Shown: positions 1 through 5,773 of the stretch, piece after piece
Layout: every line of letters begins with the position of its first letter
How positions within the stretch are numbered: position 1 is the stretch's first letter
From: Parachlamydiales bacterium
GTDB lineage: Bacteria > Chlamydiota > Chlamydiia > Chlamydiales > Rhabdochlamydiaceae
Direction of reading: 5' to 3'
DNA length: 6,333 nt
Assembly (NCBI GenBank): GCA_020050965.1
Contig: JAGVJV010000112.1
Span: forward strand, 1-6,333
The notes under the pieces: generated by a model
What the model saw: the letters and a program-made list of their open reading frames with translations, nothing else
Databases searched by the model: none
What the model was told of the DNA's origin: nothing
Translations under genes and position numbers: made by a program

Positions 1-775
1 CAATCTGCTTATAACGGAGATACCGTTTAGAAAATAGATCGGAAAAAATACGATCAAATTCTTCGACCAATAAGGCTCCCTTCCGAAATGCCAATTGATG
101 GATGTTCTCTTCAGCAGATAAATCAGGATCTATTTCTTCTAAATAACGGGGAACTCCACCTGTAACGGCAAGAATTTTGAATTTTTCATAAGCAGAAATT
201 GAAGTGCTTTTATTTCGCCAGAAAAGATTACAAACAGAAAGGGGGAGTTCATCCAATGTCAATTCAAGAGATATACGACCCATGAAGCCAGTGCTGCTTA
301 AAATATTCTCATCTATCCAGCTAGACATGGAACCACTGAGAATTAGCAGTAGTTTAGGATTATTTTTTAGCTGCAAATCCCATGCTGATTTTAGTTTTCC
401 AAGAAATGTAGGGTCAAACGAACCCATCCAGTTAATTTCATCAAATACTAATAAGACCTGTTTAGATTTTACTTCTTTTGATAGTTGCCAAAAAATATCA
501 CCCCAATCGTCAGATTTAAGCCCTCTTACCCCAAGAAGGCGCTCCATTTGCTGAACGAAATATTCTCGTTGTGTTTGTGCAGATGTTTCTTCTGTAGGTG
601 GAAGTCCAGTGAAAATTAAGGTTTTTAATCCTTTCCCAAATTCAAAAATAAGACGGCTTTTCCCGATTCGTCTTCGGCCTTTGATGACTACCAGGCTTGC
701 ACTCTTTTTTTTCAGTAGTCTATTAAGGCGATCTAATTCCTGTTCTCTTCCATAAAATGGCGTCCTATCACTCAT
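1..775 (-). CDS. Archaeal-type (STAND-like) ATPase, N-terminal part, cut by the left edge
   Basis: The frame is open from an ATG at 773-775 to the window edge and encodes the first 258 residues. Visible motifs are a Walker A loop GRRRIGKS (residues 33-40, K39), a hydrophobic Walker B strand QVLLVFDEI (106-114, D112/E113), a sensor-like strand ending in LILSGSMSSW (144-153), a GR at 166-167, and GGVPRYL (206-212). This order is typical of the archaeal-type ATPase family, whose members often carry a C-terminal DUF234-like domain and run to roughly 450-500 residues, so about half the protein is probably missing. Such proteins are cytosolic NTPases whose cellular role is mostly unknown; the family name does not establish a function here. 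The start is supported by a strong ribosome binding site 5 nt upstream. It is transcribed in the same direction as the GH1 gene, 180 bp beyond that gene's end, so it may have its own promoter. Confidence 0.85.
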   Translation of the reverse strand, partial: MSDRTPFYGREQELDRLNRLLKKKSASLVVIKGRRRIGKSRLIFEFGKGLKTLIFTGLPPTEETSAQTQREYFVQQMERLLGVRGLKSDDWGDIFWQLSKEVKSKQVLLVFDEINWMGSFDPTFLGKLKSAWDLQLKNNPKLLLILSGSMSSWIDENILSSTGFMGRISLELTLDELPLSVCNLFWRNKSTSISAYEKFKILAVTGGVPRYLEEIDPDLSAEENIHQLAFRKGALLVEEFDRIFSDLFSKRYLRYKQI

Positions 776-780
776 GGCTT

Positions 781-790
781 CCCTCCCTCC
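781..790 (-). promoter_or_regulatory. Ribosome binding site of the ATPase gene
   Basis: On the minus strand the run GGAGGGAGGG lies 5 nt before the ATG at 775. It is an almost uninterrupted Shine-Dalgarno match and fixes the start codon of the ATPase. Confidence 0.75.
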
Positions 791-817
791 AGTTTGCTAT
801 AATCATCTCATAATCTC

Positions 818-885
818 CTCATGAAATCAAGAAAAACGAATTCTATGAGAAAAAAAGGGGTTCGCTATAGAGCTCATAGAAATCA
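818..885. repeat. Cluster of three TCAT(A)GAA-type repeats, including a 9-bp inverted repeat
   Basis: TTCTATGAG (841-849) and CTCATAGAA (873-881) are a perfect 9-bp inverted repeat with a 23-nt loop. The right arm continues as CTCATAGAAATCA (873-885), which is repeated with one base missing as CTCATGAAATCA (818-829). The cluster sits downstream of the GH1 stop and upstream of the ATPase start. Read on the minus strand, the hairpin is followed by TTCGTTTTTC, so it could act as a weak terminator for the GH1 gene; the third copy fits an operator for the ATPase gene equally well. The stem is AT-rich, so neither role is certain. Confidence 0.45.
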
Positions 886-955
886 GTTTATATAATTCCG
901 CGAGGCAAAATATTTAGATTAATGATTTAAGCTGCAATGAGTTGTGAAATAAAAC

Positions 956-2524
956 CTAGCCTGAGACAGTAGTTCGCCATGCTCTGTTGATGCGAGCATA
1001 GGCCTTTGCCCCTTCTTTGAGTTTGAGATCTTGTGTAAAGGCGCCAAAAGCTTGAGGCTTCATTCCCATATCCCACTCAAAATTATCTGTGAACGACCAC
1101 TTGAAATAGCCGAGCAGATTCTCCTCGCCGATCTCCTTCGCAGCTCTTTGCGCAGCATAGAGGGCTCTCGTCATGTAACGGGCTCTTTGAGCATCATCGT
1201 AGGTGGAGATCCCATTTTCAGTGACCATGACAGGGGCTTTAAAGGCTTTGTGGCATTCGATGATCGCCTCATATAGACCTTCAGGATCTTCTAGGAAAGG
1301 CATTTGGGTCATCGGTGCATAGTCGCTTGTCGAGCCGAAAAGACCCAGTTTAGGCCTTGCATAATACTGCACCCCGACAAAGTCAGTTTTTGGCTTAAGG
1401 CTGGTCTCTTCTGTCACATTGACAAAAGGCATTTTAAATTCAAACTTGCCAGTTTGGAAGAATTTGAATACCGTTTGATTCATCAGCCGATTCAAATAAT
1501 GGGTCACAGGGAAGAGCAGGGGATTCATCGGAATCATATTCAGATATTGATGCACAATGCCAATTTTGACACTCTCTGGAACAAACTTTTTCAATCGCTC
1601 ATAAACCAGAGCATGCGCTTTTAATGCTCCCTTCAAGAAGGTGGCGGCCCGTTTGAAATTCATGACGATCCCAGGCGAGAAAGCACCCCGTACAAAACGG
1701 CAGAACGCTTCAACGGCTGGTTCATTGATCGTGCAAAAATGCTCCACGAGTGGTTTGCCTTTGTAAGCTTGAGTGAGATTTGGAACGACCCGCTCAGAAA
1801 AACGGATAAAGGCCTCGATATTTTGCTCATTTTCAAAGCTTCCATCTTCATGGAACCAGTTGGGCTCAGAAAAATGGTGAAGGGTGATGACTGGAGTAAT
1901 GCCACGATCGCGGAGCCGTTTGCAGAAATTGACATAAATCGCCAGAGCAGCCTCATTCCACTGACCTTTTTTCGGCTCAATCTGACTCCACTCCACCGAG
2001 AAGCGGTAGGAGTTGACGTGAAGCTGCTCGAGAGCATCAATCACCTTTTTGCAACCCTCTTCGGTCTGATACATCTCAAATAAATTGGCACTGCTTCCCG
2101 AGCGATTTTCTTTGGGAAGGATCTTTTCAGCCCATTTGCGCCATTGAGACTTGCGGCAATGTATATCTCCTGAATCTTGATAGGTGCATGTCGAAGTTCC
2201 ACAGAGAAAATTAGGATTGCCATGACCCAAAGTGATTTGACTTTCAATATCGCCTAACTTTTCCCATAGCCGAGCATCCTTAAGCACCGAACTAAAGTGC
2301 TCCTTCGGATGGGGAAGTCTTGGCCAAGGAGAAAAACTGGCTATGAAGGAGAGGATTTTGTTAATTACTTGGAGACAGCTTATCGCCAGACCTAAGGGAA
2401 TTTCAATGATGAGTGGCAGCACATGCAGAATCTTCGCATCTTTAGATCCTGCCGGAAAAGGGGTAAGCCGATCTTCAATATCGGCCCATATGCGGGCGTG
2501 AAAATCTGTAAAGGAAGAAATCAT
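956..2524 (-). CDS. Glycoside hydrolase family 1, beta-glucosidase-like
   Basis: A complete 522-residue protein. The GH1 barrel begins near residue 106 (FLCGTSTCTYQ, Q116) and shows the family signatures in order: HHF with H217, TINEP with N267 and acid/base E268, VQYY (385-388), VTENG with nucleophile E436, and W476 followed by DNFEW (480-484). The family hydrolyses beta-glucosides and related sugars with retention of configuration. The DNFEW motif with E483 is the form found in enzymes for non-phosphorylated sugars; phospho-beta-glucosidases usually have Ser or another small residue there, so a PTS-linked role is unlikely (inference). About 105 residues precede the barrel, with a strongly hydrophobic stretch at about 33-64, which could be a membrane anchor or hairpin; there is no clear signal-peptide cleavage site. 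The ATG at 2522-2524 is the only methionine before the barrel. No Shine-Dalgarno precedes it. The gene lies 30 bp after the sixA-like gene on the same strand. Exact substrate is not determinable. Confidence 0.93.
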   Translation of the reverse strand: MISSFTDFHARIWADIEDRLTPFPAGSKDAKILHVLPLIIEIPLGLAISCLQVINKILSFIASFSPWPRLPHPKEHFSSVLKDARLWEKLGDIESQITLGHGNPNFLCGTSTCTYQDSGDIHCRKSQWRKWAEKILPKENRSGSSANLFEMYQTEEGCKKVIDALEQLHVNSYRFSVEWSQIEPKKGQWNEAALAIYVNFCKRLRDRGITPVITLHHFSEPNWFHEDGSFENEQNIEAFIRFSERVVPNLTQAYKGKPLVEHFCTINEPAVEAFCRFVRGAFSPGIVMNFKRAATFLKGALKAHALVYERLKKFVPESVKIGIVHQYLNMIPMNPLLFPVTHYLNRLMNQTVFKFFQTGKFEFKMPFVNVTEETSLKPKTDFVGVQYYARPKLGLFGSTSDYAPMTQMPFLEDPEGLYEAIIECHKAFKAPVMVTENGISTYDDAQRARYMTRALYAAQRAAKEIGEENLLGYFKWSFTDNFEWDMGMKPQAFGAFTQDLKLKEGAKAYARINRAWRTTVSG

Positions 2525-2530
2525 AGTTGG

Positions 2531-2559
2531 ATTATAGCAGAAAGCTTATTAAATTTAAA
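2531..2559 (-). promoter_or_regulatory. Sigma-70-type promoter candidate for the GH1 gene, leaderless geometry
   Basis: On the minus strand TTTAAA (2554-2559) is followed 17 bp later by a perfect TATAAT (2531-2536). Only 6 nt separate the TATAAT from the GH1 ATG, so transcription would begin at or next to the start codon. The -35 hexamer overlaps the stop codon of the sixA-like gene. The absence of any Shine-Dalgarno agrees with a leaderless message, but cotranscription with sixA is also possible. Confidence 0.45.
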
Positions 2560-3013
2560 TTTGGTCGGGGCCCAATACCCAGCGGATGATCCAATTGCCA
2601 TCGATCGCTTCGAGGCAGACCACCGTCCCACCCTGGAAATTGACCAGCAGCTGATCTTCATCGCCGATGACTAAGTACCCAATCAGTTTATTCAAGAAGG
2701 GGAGGTGCCCCACGATCATGAGATCCTCGTCTTCAGCTTCGACCAGTGTGGCGATGGCATCGATCCGATCGTTGGGGTTGAGGTTGCGGTGCTCTTCCAG
2801 CTTGGCATCGGGAGCAAGGTAGTCGCCGAAGATTTCAGCCGTCTGCTTCGCCCTCAGCTTTTGGCTATAGAGGATTCTAGATAGAGGAAAGCTGCGCTTG
2901 GCAATCTGCCGCGCTATTTTCTCCACATTTTCAAATCCTTGGGGGCTGAGCGGATGCTCAGGATTGATCTCCGCAGGGACAGAGTCGCCGTGTCTTACTA
3001 AATAAATTTTCAT
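2555..3013 (-). CDS. sixA: SixA-like phosphohistidine phosphatase (histidine phosphatase superfamily)
   Basis: A 152-residue protein when started at ATG 3011-3013. It begins MKIYLVRHGDS, giving the phosphatase signature with R7 and the catalytic histidine H8, then LSPQG (22-26), SQKLRAKQTAE (50-60, R54), and the second-half histidine in VGHLPFL (H103). Length and motif order match SixA, which is about 160 residues in E. coli and removes phosphate from histidine on phosphotransfer proteins; it is cytosolic. No histidine kinase, HPt or PTS partner is visible here, so the physiological partner is unknown. A GTG nine bases upstream extends the frame by three residues, but the ribosome binding site AGGTGAG covers that codon and suits the ATG. 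The gene ends 30 bp before the GH1 gene, so the two may be cotranscribed. Specificity within the superfamily is inferred from size and motifs. Confidence 0.87.
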   Translation of the reverse strand: MKIYLVRHGDSVPAEINPEHPLSPQGFENVEKIARQIAKRSFPLSRILYSQKLRAKQTAEIFGDYLAPDAKLEEHRNLNPNDRIDAIATLVEAEDEDLMIVGHLPFLNKLIGYLVIGDEDQLLVNFQGGTVVCLEAIDGNWIIRWVLGPDQI

Positions 3014-3017
3014 AAAA

Positions 3018-3024
3018 CTCACCT
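3018..3024 (-). promoter_or_regulatory. Ribosome binding site deciding the sixA start
   Basis: AGGTGAG on the minus strand ends 4 nt before ATG 3013. It contains the alternative GTG codon (3020-3022), for which no Shine-Dalgarno exists upstream, so the ATG start is preferred. Confidence 0.6.
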
Positions 3025-3025
3025 A

Positions 3026-3055
3026 TTTACATTTAAAGCAGGGTTTGCCTAAAAT
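3026..3055 (+). promoter_or_regulatory. Promoter of tRNA-Asn
   Basis: TTTACA (3026-3031) and TAAAAT (3050-3055), each five of six consensus bases, are separated by 18 bp. The predicted start lies about 9 nt before the mature 5' end of the tRNA, which is typical for a short tRNA leader. Confidence 0.55.
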
Positions 3056-3060
3056 ATCAA
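3032..3060 (-). promoter_or_regulatory. Candidate promoter of the sixA-like gene
   Basis: On the minus strand TTGATA (3055-3060, five of six consensus bases) and TTTAAA (3032-3037, weaker) are separated by 17 bp. Transcription would begin close to the AGGTGAG ribosome binding site. It overlaps the opposing tRNA promoter candidate, so both may not be used equally. Confidence 0.35.
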
Positions 3061-3070
3061 CCATATCTAT

Positions 3071-3142
3071 TCCGGATTAGCTCAGCGGTAGAGCAGCGGA
3101 CTGTTAATCCGTTGGTCGCTAGTTCGAATCTAGCATCCGGAG
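3071..3142 (+). tRNA. tRNA-Asn (anticodon GTT)
   Basis: A 72-nt cloverleaf: acceptor stem TCCGGAT (3071-3077) pairs with ATCCGGA (3135-3141), with G at the discriminator position. The D arm is GCTC/GAGC. The anticodon stem GCGGA/TCCGT encloses the loop CTGTTAA with anticodon GTT at 3103-3105. The variable loop is 5 nt, and the T arm is GCTAG/CTAGC around TTCGAAT. CCA is not encoded. The tyrosine recombinase 306 bp downstream in the same orientation makes this tRNA the probable integration target. The tRNA remains complete and should be functional. Confidence 0.96.
3120..3142 (+). other. Probable attachment site: 3' end of tRNA-Asn
   Basis: Integrases encoded just downstream of a tRNA in the same orientation usually recombine within the T arm and 3' end and restore the gene. 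No second copy of this segment was found elsewhere in the window, so the other junction should lie beyond the right edge. The exact crossover cannot be placed from this sequence; the span given is the T-arm to 3' end segment most often used. Confidence 0.4.
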
Positions 3143-3154
3143 TCTATGTATCTG

Positions 3155-3188
3155 AAGCACTTAAGAGTAAATCCTTAAGTGCTTTTTT
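3155..3188 (+). terminator. Rho-independent terminator after tRNA-Asn
   Basis: AAGCACTTAAG (3155-3165) and CTTAAGTGCTT (3174-3184) form a perfect 11-bp stem around an 8-nt loop, ending in a run of six T at 3183-3188. It begins 12 nt after the tRNA and would end its transcript, shielding the integrase region from tRNA readthrough. Confidence 0.85.
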
Positions 3189-3203
3189 CATTTTCAGCCA
3201 TTC

Positions 3204-3327
3204 TATGCCGCACTTTTGCCGGACTTGCACACAACAATCAGCAACAAATCACAACGCAAAAAAATCAGTTAACAAAAGGGAAAAAGAGGGCGATTTTTCT
3301 AAAAAAGTGCGGCAAAAGTGCGGCATA
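3204..3327. repeat. 23-bp inverted repeat of paired 11-bp units upstream of the integrase
   Basis: The left arm 3204-3226 and the right arm 3305-3327 are inverted copies with one mismatch in 23 bp, separated by 78 bp. Each arm consists of two tandem 11-bp units. On the right they are two perfect AAAAGTGCGGC copies (3303-3313 and 3314-3324). On the left the same motif, inverted, is GCCGCACTTTT (3207-3217), followed by a degraded GCCGGACTTGC (3218-3228). An 11-bp spacing puts both units on about the same DNA face, as expected for paired protein binding. The location between the tRNA and the integrase fits integrase arm-type sites or an operator. Confidence 0.85.
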
Positions 3328-3342
3328 ACCATTGGATGCACT

Positions 3343-3371
3343 TTGACATTCATTGGGAAAATCGCATTTAA
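3343..3371 (+). promoter_or_regulatory. Candidate integrase promoter
   Basis: A perfect -35 TTGACA (3343-3348) lies 16 bp past the right arm of the inverted repeat. The best -10 at 17-bp spacing is ATTTAA (3366-3371), which is weak, so an activator or another promoter may be involved. A protein bound at the repeats would be close enough to affect it. Confidence 0.35.
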
Positions 3372-3448
3372 ACCAGAAGATTTGCTATCTTATGTTGCTC
3401 TTTTTCCCCCCGATCGTTTAAACTTATTAACTTCGAATAGGAGACTCT

Positions 3449-4510
3449 ATGGCATCGATTAAAGAACGAAAAGACAAAGATGGAAAAACTCATTATCAAG
3501 TCGATATTAGACTCAAGGGCTACCCCAGGCAGCATGCGACCTTTGCTCGACTCACTGATGCAAAAAAGTGGGCGCAAGATACCGAAGTTGCTCTAAGAAA
3601 TGGCAGGCATTTTCGGACTGCCGAAGCCAAAAAGCATACTTTAGGCGAGATGATCGATCGATACATCGAGAACGTCTTACCTTTAAAAAAGAAATGTATG
3701 CAGGGACAGCAAATGCAGCTTTTATGGTGGAAAAAGCAAATTGGAAGCAAGCTCCTCGCTGATGTCAGCCCAGCTTTGATCGCCGAGCAAAGAGATAGAC
3801 TACTCAAAGAGATTACCGTCAGAGGCACGATGCGCAGTCCGGCGACGACCGTTCGTTACCTTGCTGTCTTAAGCCACGCCTTTACGATAGCGATTAAAGA
3901 ATGGGGATGGCTAGAAGATTCTCCTATGAGAAAGGTAAAAAAACCAAAGGAACCACGGGGAAGAGTCCGGTTCCTCTCCGATAATGAAAGAGAAAGGCTG
4001 CTGACTGCTTGTAAGGAAAGTCCGAATCCATACCTATACATCGTCGTCGTATTGGCTGTGAGCACAGGGATGAGATATGCAGAAATAATGAATTTAAAGT
4101 GGTCGGATATCGACCTTGAGAAGGGGCGTATCATTCTGGAAGAGCAAAAAAATGGCGATCGCGATGTGGTGCCGTTGACGGGTCATGCACTGCAGCTTCT
4201 CCGCAATCTTGGTAAAATCCGCAGGATCGATTCTAAGCTCCTATTCCCTAGTAAAGAAGACCCAGCCAAGCCAATTGATTTAAGATTTCCATGGGAAAGA
4301 GCTGTGCAACATGCTGATATTCAGGACTTTACATTCCACTGCTTACGTCATACTGCGGCGAGTTACCTCGCCATGAATAATGCGAGCCTTGTTGAAATCG
4401 CCCAGGTGCTGCGCCATAAAACACTTTCAATGGTTAAGAGATATGCCCACTTGAGCGAGGCTCATACTGCCAATGTGGTGGCGAGCATGAACGAGAAGAT
4501 TTTCGGGTAA
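3449..4510 (+). CDS. int: Tyrosine recombinase (site-specific integrase)
   Basis: A complete 353-residue integrase that would cut and rejoin DNA at the element's attachment sites. Residues 1-55 (MASIKERKDKDGKTHYQVDI onward, with GYPRQHATFARLTDAKKWA) form the small N-terminal domain expected to bind arm sites. Residues about 64-155 are the helical core-binding domain. Residues about 172-345 are the catalytic domain, with R209 in TGMRY, K234 in EEQKNG, H297 and R300 in HCLRH, H323 in LRHKT, and the nucleophile Y332 in VKRYAHLS. All catalytic residues are present, so the enzyme should be active. The ATG has the ribosome binding site AGGAGA 4 nt upstream. The orientation away from tRNA-Asn fits integration at that tRNA. 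The next gene starts 5 bp after its stop, suggesting cotranscription. Confidence 0.95.
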   Translation: MASIKERKDKDGKTHYQVDIRLKGYPRQHATFARLTDAKKWAQDTEVALRNGRHFRTAEAKKHTLGEMIDRYIENVLPLKKKCMQGQQMQLLWWKKQIGSKLLADVSPALIAEQRDRLLKEITVRGTMRSPATTVRYLAVLSHAFTIAIKEWGWLEDSPMRKVKKPKEPRGRVRFLSDNERERLLTACKESPNPYLYIVVVLAVSTGMRYAEIMNLKWSDIDLEKGRIILEEQKNGDRDVVPLTGHALQLLRNLGKIRRIDSKLLFPSKEDPAKPIDLRFPWERAVQHADIQDFTFHCLRHTAASYLAMNNASLVEIAQVLRHKTLSMVKRYAHLSEAHTANVVASMNEKIFG

Positions 4511-4515
4511 TCAAA

Positions 4516-5652
4516 ATGACCTGGCCGCTAATCCAGAAACATAATTTATTGGGTGATCAGGAATTTTTTGATTGGGCCAGAGTTCGATATTTTGACGCCC
4601 GAGCATCTAATGATCCGCGACAGCTGGAAAAATTTCAGGAGGAAGTTATCCAAGAAATGCTCACAACTGAAAATTTTCGACTTCTGCTTCAAGAACAATT
4701 CTGGGATCTGAGGTATGTGCCTTTCATTTTAAATGGATTCAAAATATTTACGCCGAGAATTAATGAGCGTGAATTACTCCAAAGAACTAATTTGGAGACT
4801 TATATTTATCATTCTTTTTCTCGAGTTTTCAATGCGATAATGGAAAGAAAATTGTCGATTCATTGCGATTCCCCAATTTCAATACCCCTAGATATTGCCA
4901 TACAAAATCCGAGTATGTTTATTTTTAAAACCTTGATTCAGAAGGTTGGAGCATTAAATGATGATATGGCAATTTTAATTGATTTAGTTGAATTAATCGA
5001 TTGCTGTGTTTTAGAAAATATAGGGTTCTGCCAAAAATTGTCCGACATTCTAGGAATTTATACCGGCGATGGAAGAAACCCTCTGAAAAAACCCGATGGG
5101 AATGAAATCAGATTTCTGGCAATAGCGCAGGTACTGTGGTTTTATAACCCGGCTAAAAACAAAAGCCAAATATTTAATGATGATTTATGGAATGAAGTTG
5201 GATTTTCACATTATTCCAAAAGTACTGCATTAGAAAAATTAAGCGTAATCGATCCAGAAGGGTCAAAAAGGAATCCAGGTAGAGCAAAGGGATCAGCAGC
5301 GCAGCCATTGGAGTCGGGCCTCTCGATCAGAGAAATTCCTGGGATCGTCATAGGTGAAGGATCTCAACGAAGGATCGATCTGGAAAAGGCGAAGATTCTG
5401 ATATCATCGATTGCTGAAGCTTTAAAAGTTCTAAAAAATACCACTTCTACAGATGTAAAAAATCATTTCCTTTTTGATTTATATTTCAAAGATGCTGACT
5501 CTATGGTAGAGAGAATTTTAGTAAAGCAAATCAAGAAACAATTGAGAGAAGGTCTTAGGTCAGATGAGGATCTCGATCTAAAGGATTTCTTGGGAGTAGC
5601 CCCTATCGTGCTGCAGCGGATTCCTGATCACATAAAACCCTTCAGGTCATAA
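4516..5652 (+). CDS. Unknown 378-residue protein coupled to the integrase
   Basis: I do not recognise this protein. The frame is long and complete, begins 5 bp after the integrase stop, and has no strong Shine-Dalgarno, so translation probably depends on ribosomes finishing the integrase. No signal peptide or membrane segment is evident. Residues 1-185 look mainly helical, with repeated hydrophobic spacing. Residues about 195-250 (RFLAIAQVLWFYNP, then LWNEVGFSHYSKSTALEKL) could form a helix-turn-helix-like unit, followed by a basic turn RNPGRAKGS (252-260) that loosely resembles an AT-hook. Residues 285-350 are again helical and charged, with an acidic patch SDEDLDLKD (349-357). The sequence is more AT-rich by eye than the integrase, with many A/T third positions. 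Possible roles are element regulation, replication initiation or a cargo function such as defence; none is shown by the sequence. Confidence 0.8.
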   Translation: MTWPLIQKHNLLGDQEFFDWARVRYFDARASNDPRQLEKFQEEVIQEMLTTENFRLLLQEQFWDLRYVPFILNGFKIFTPRINERELLQRTNLETYIYHSFSRVFNAIMERKLSIHCDSPISIPLDIAIQNPSMFIFKTLIQKVGALNDDMAILIDLVELIDCCVLENIGFCQKLSDILGIYTGDGRNPLKKPDGNEIRFLAIAQVLWFYNPAKNKSQIFNDDLWNEVGFSHYSKSTALEKLSVIDPEGSKRNPGRAKGSAAQPLESGLSIREIPGIVIGEGSQRRIDLEKAKILISSIAEALKVLKNTTSTDVKNHFLFDLYFKDADSMVERILVKQIKKQLREGLRSDEDLDLKDFLGVAPIVLQRIPDHIKPFRS

Positions 5653-5729
5653 TTTCCAGATTTCATTTATGCACTTTGTGGAATCCGGAATTTTTTAATT
5701 TCTCCGTCGCATTTATCATTCAATCATGA

Positions 5730-5753
5730 GCGCAACAAATAGCAGTTTTGCGC
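5730..5753. repeat. Hairpin/operator-like inverted repeat before the small-gene operon
   Basis: GCGCAA (5730-5735) and TTGCGC (5748-5753) are a perfect 6-bp inverted repeat with a 12-nt loop. It ends 8 nt before the GAAGGA ribosome binding site of the 75-residue gene, a fitting place for an operator or an RNA hairpin affecting translation. A TATCAT (5714-5719) upstream could be a -10 element, but I see no good -35. Confidence 0.4.
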
Positions 5754-5773
5754 GACTCGAAGAAGGATGAAAA

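Larger units (their letters stand above)
3143..3448. other. 306-bp non-coding interval between tRNA-Asn and integrase
   Basis: I see no credible gene here on either strand; the open frames in this stretch are shadows of the tRNA, the repeats or the integrase start. It holds the tRNA terminator (3155-3188), the inverted repeat (3204-3327), a promoter candidate (3343-3371) and the integrase ribosome binding site AGGAGA (3439-3444). Confidence 0.75.

Noticed and set aside
204..554. Plus-strand open frame of 116 codons
   Set aside because: It lies inside the ATPase gene on the opposite strand, which has clear Walker motifs and a ribosome binding site; the plus-strand product shows no family features.
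798..803. TATAAT on the plus strand as a promoter
   Set aside because: No matching -35 lies upstream and no plus-strand gene follows; the GH1 gene runs the other way.
1660..2040. Minus-strand frame of 126 codons inside the GH1 gene
   Set aside because: It is an alternative frame of the GH1 coding sequence, whose catalytic motifs leave no doubt about the true frame.
3336..3345. ATGCACTTTG shared with 5669-5678, upstream of the integrase and of the small-gene operon
   Set aside because: A single 10-bp repeat is expected by chance several times in a window of this size; the location alone is not enough.
5683..5689. ATCCGGA, identical to the 3' acceptor strand of tRNA-Asn, as a second attachment site
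   Set aside because: Only 7 bp match and the flanks differ; the T arm is absent, and the element's genes continue beyond it.
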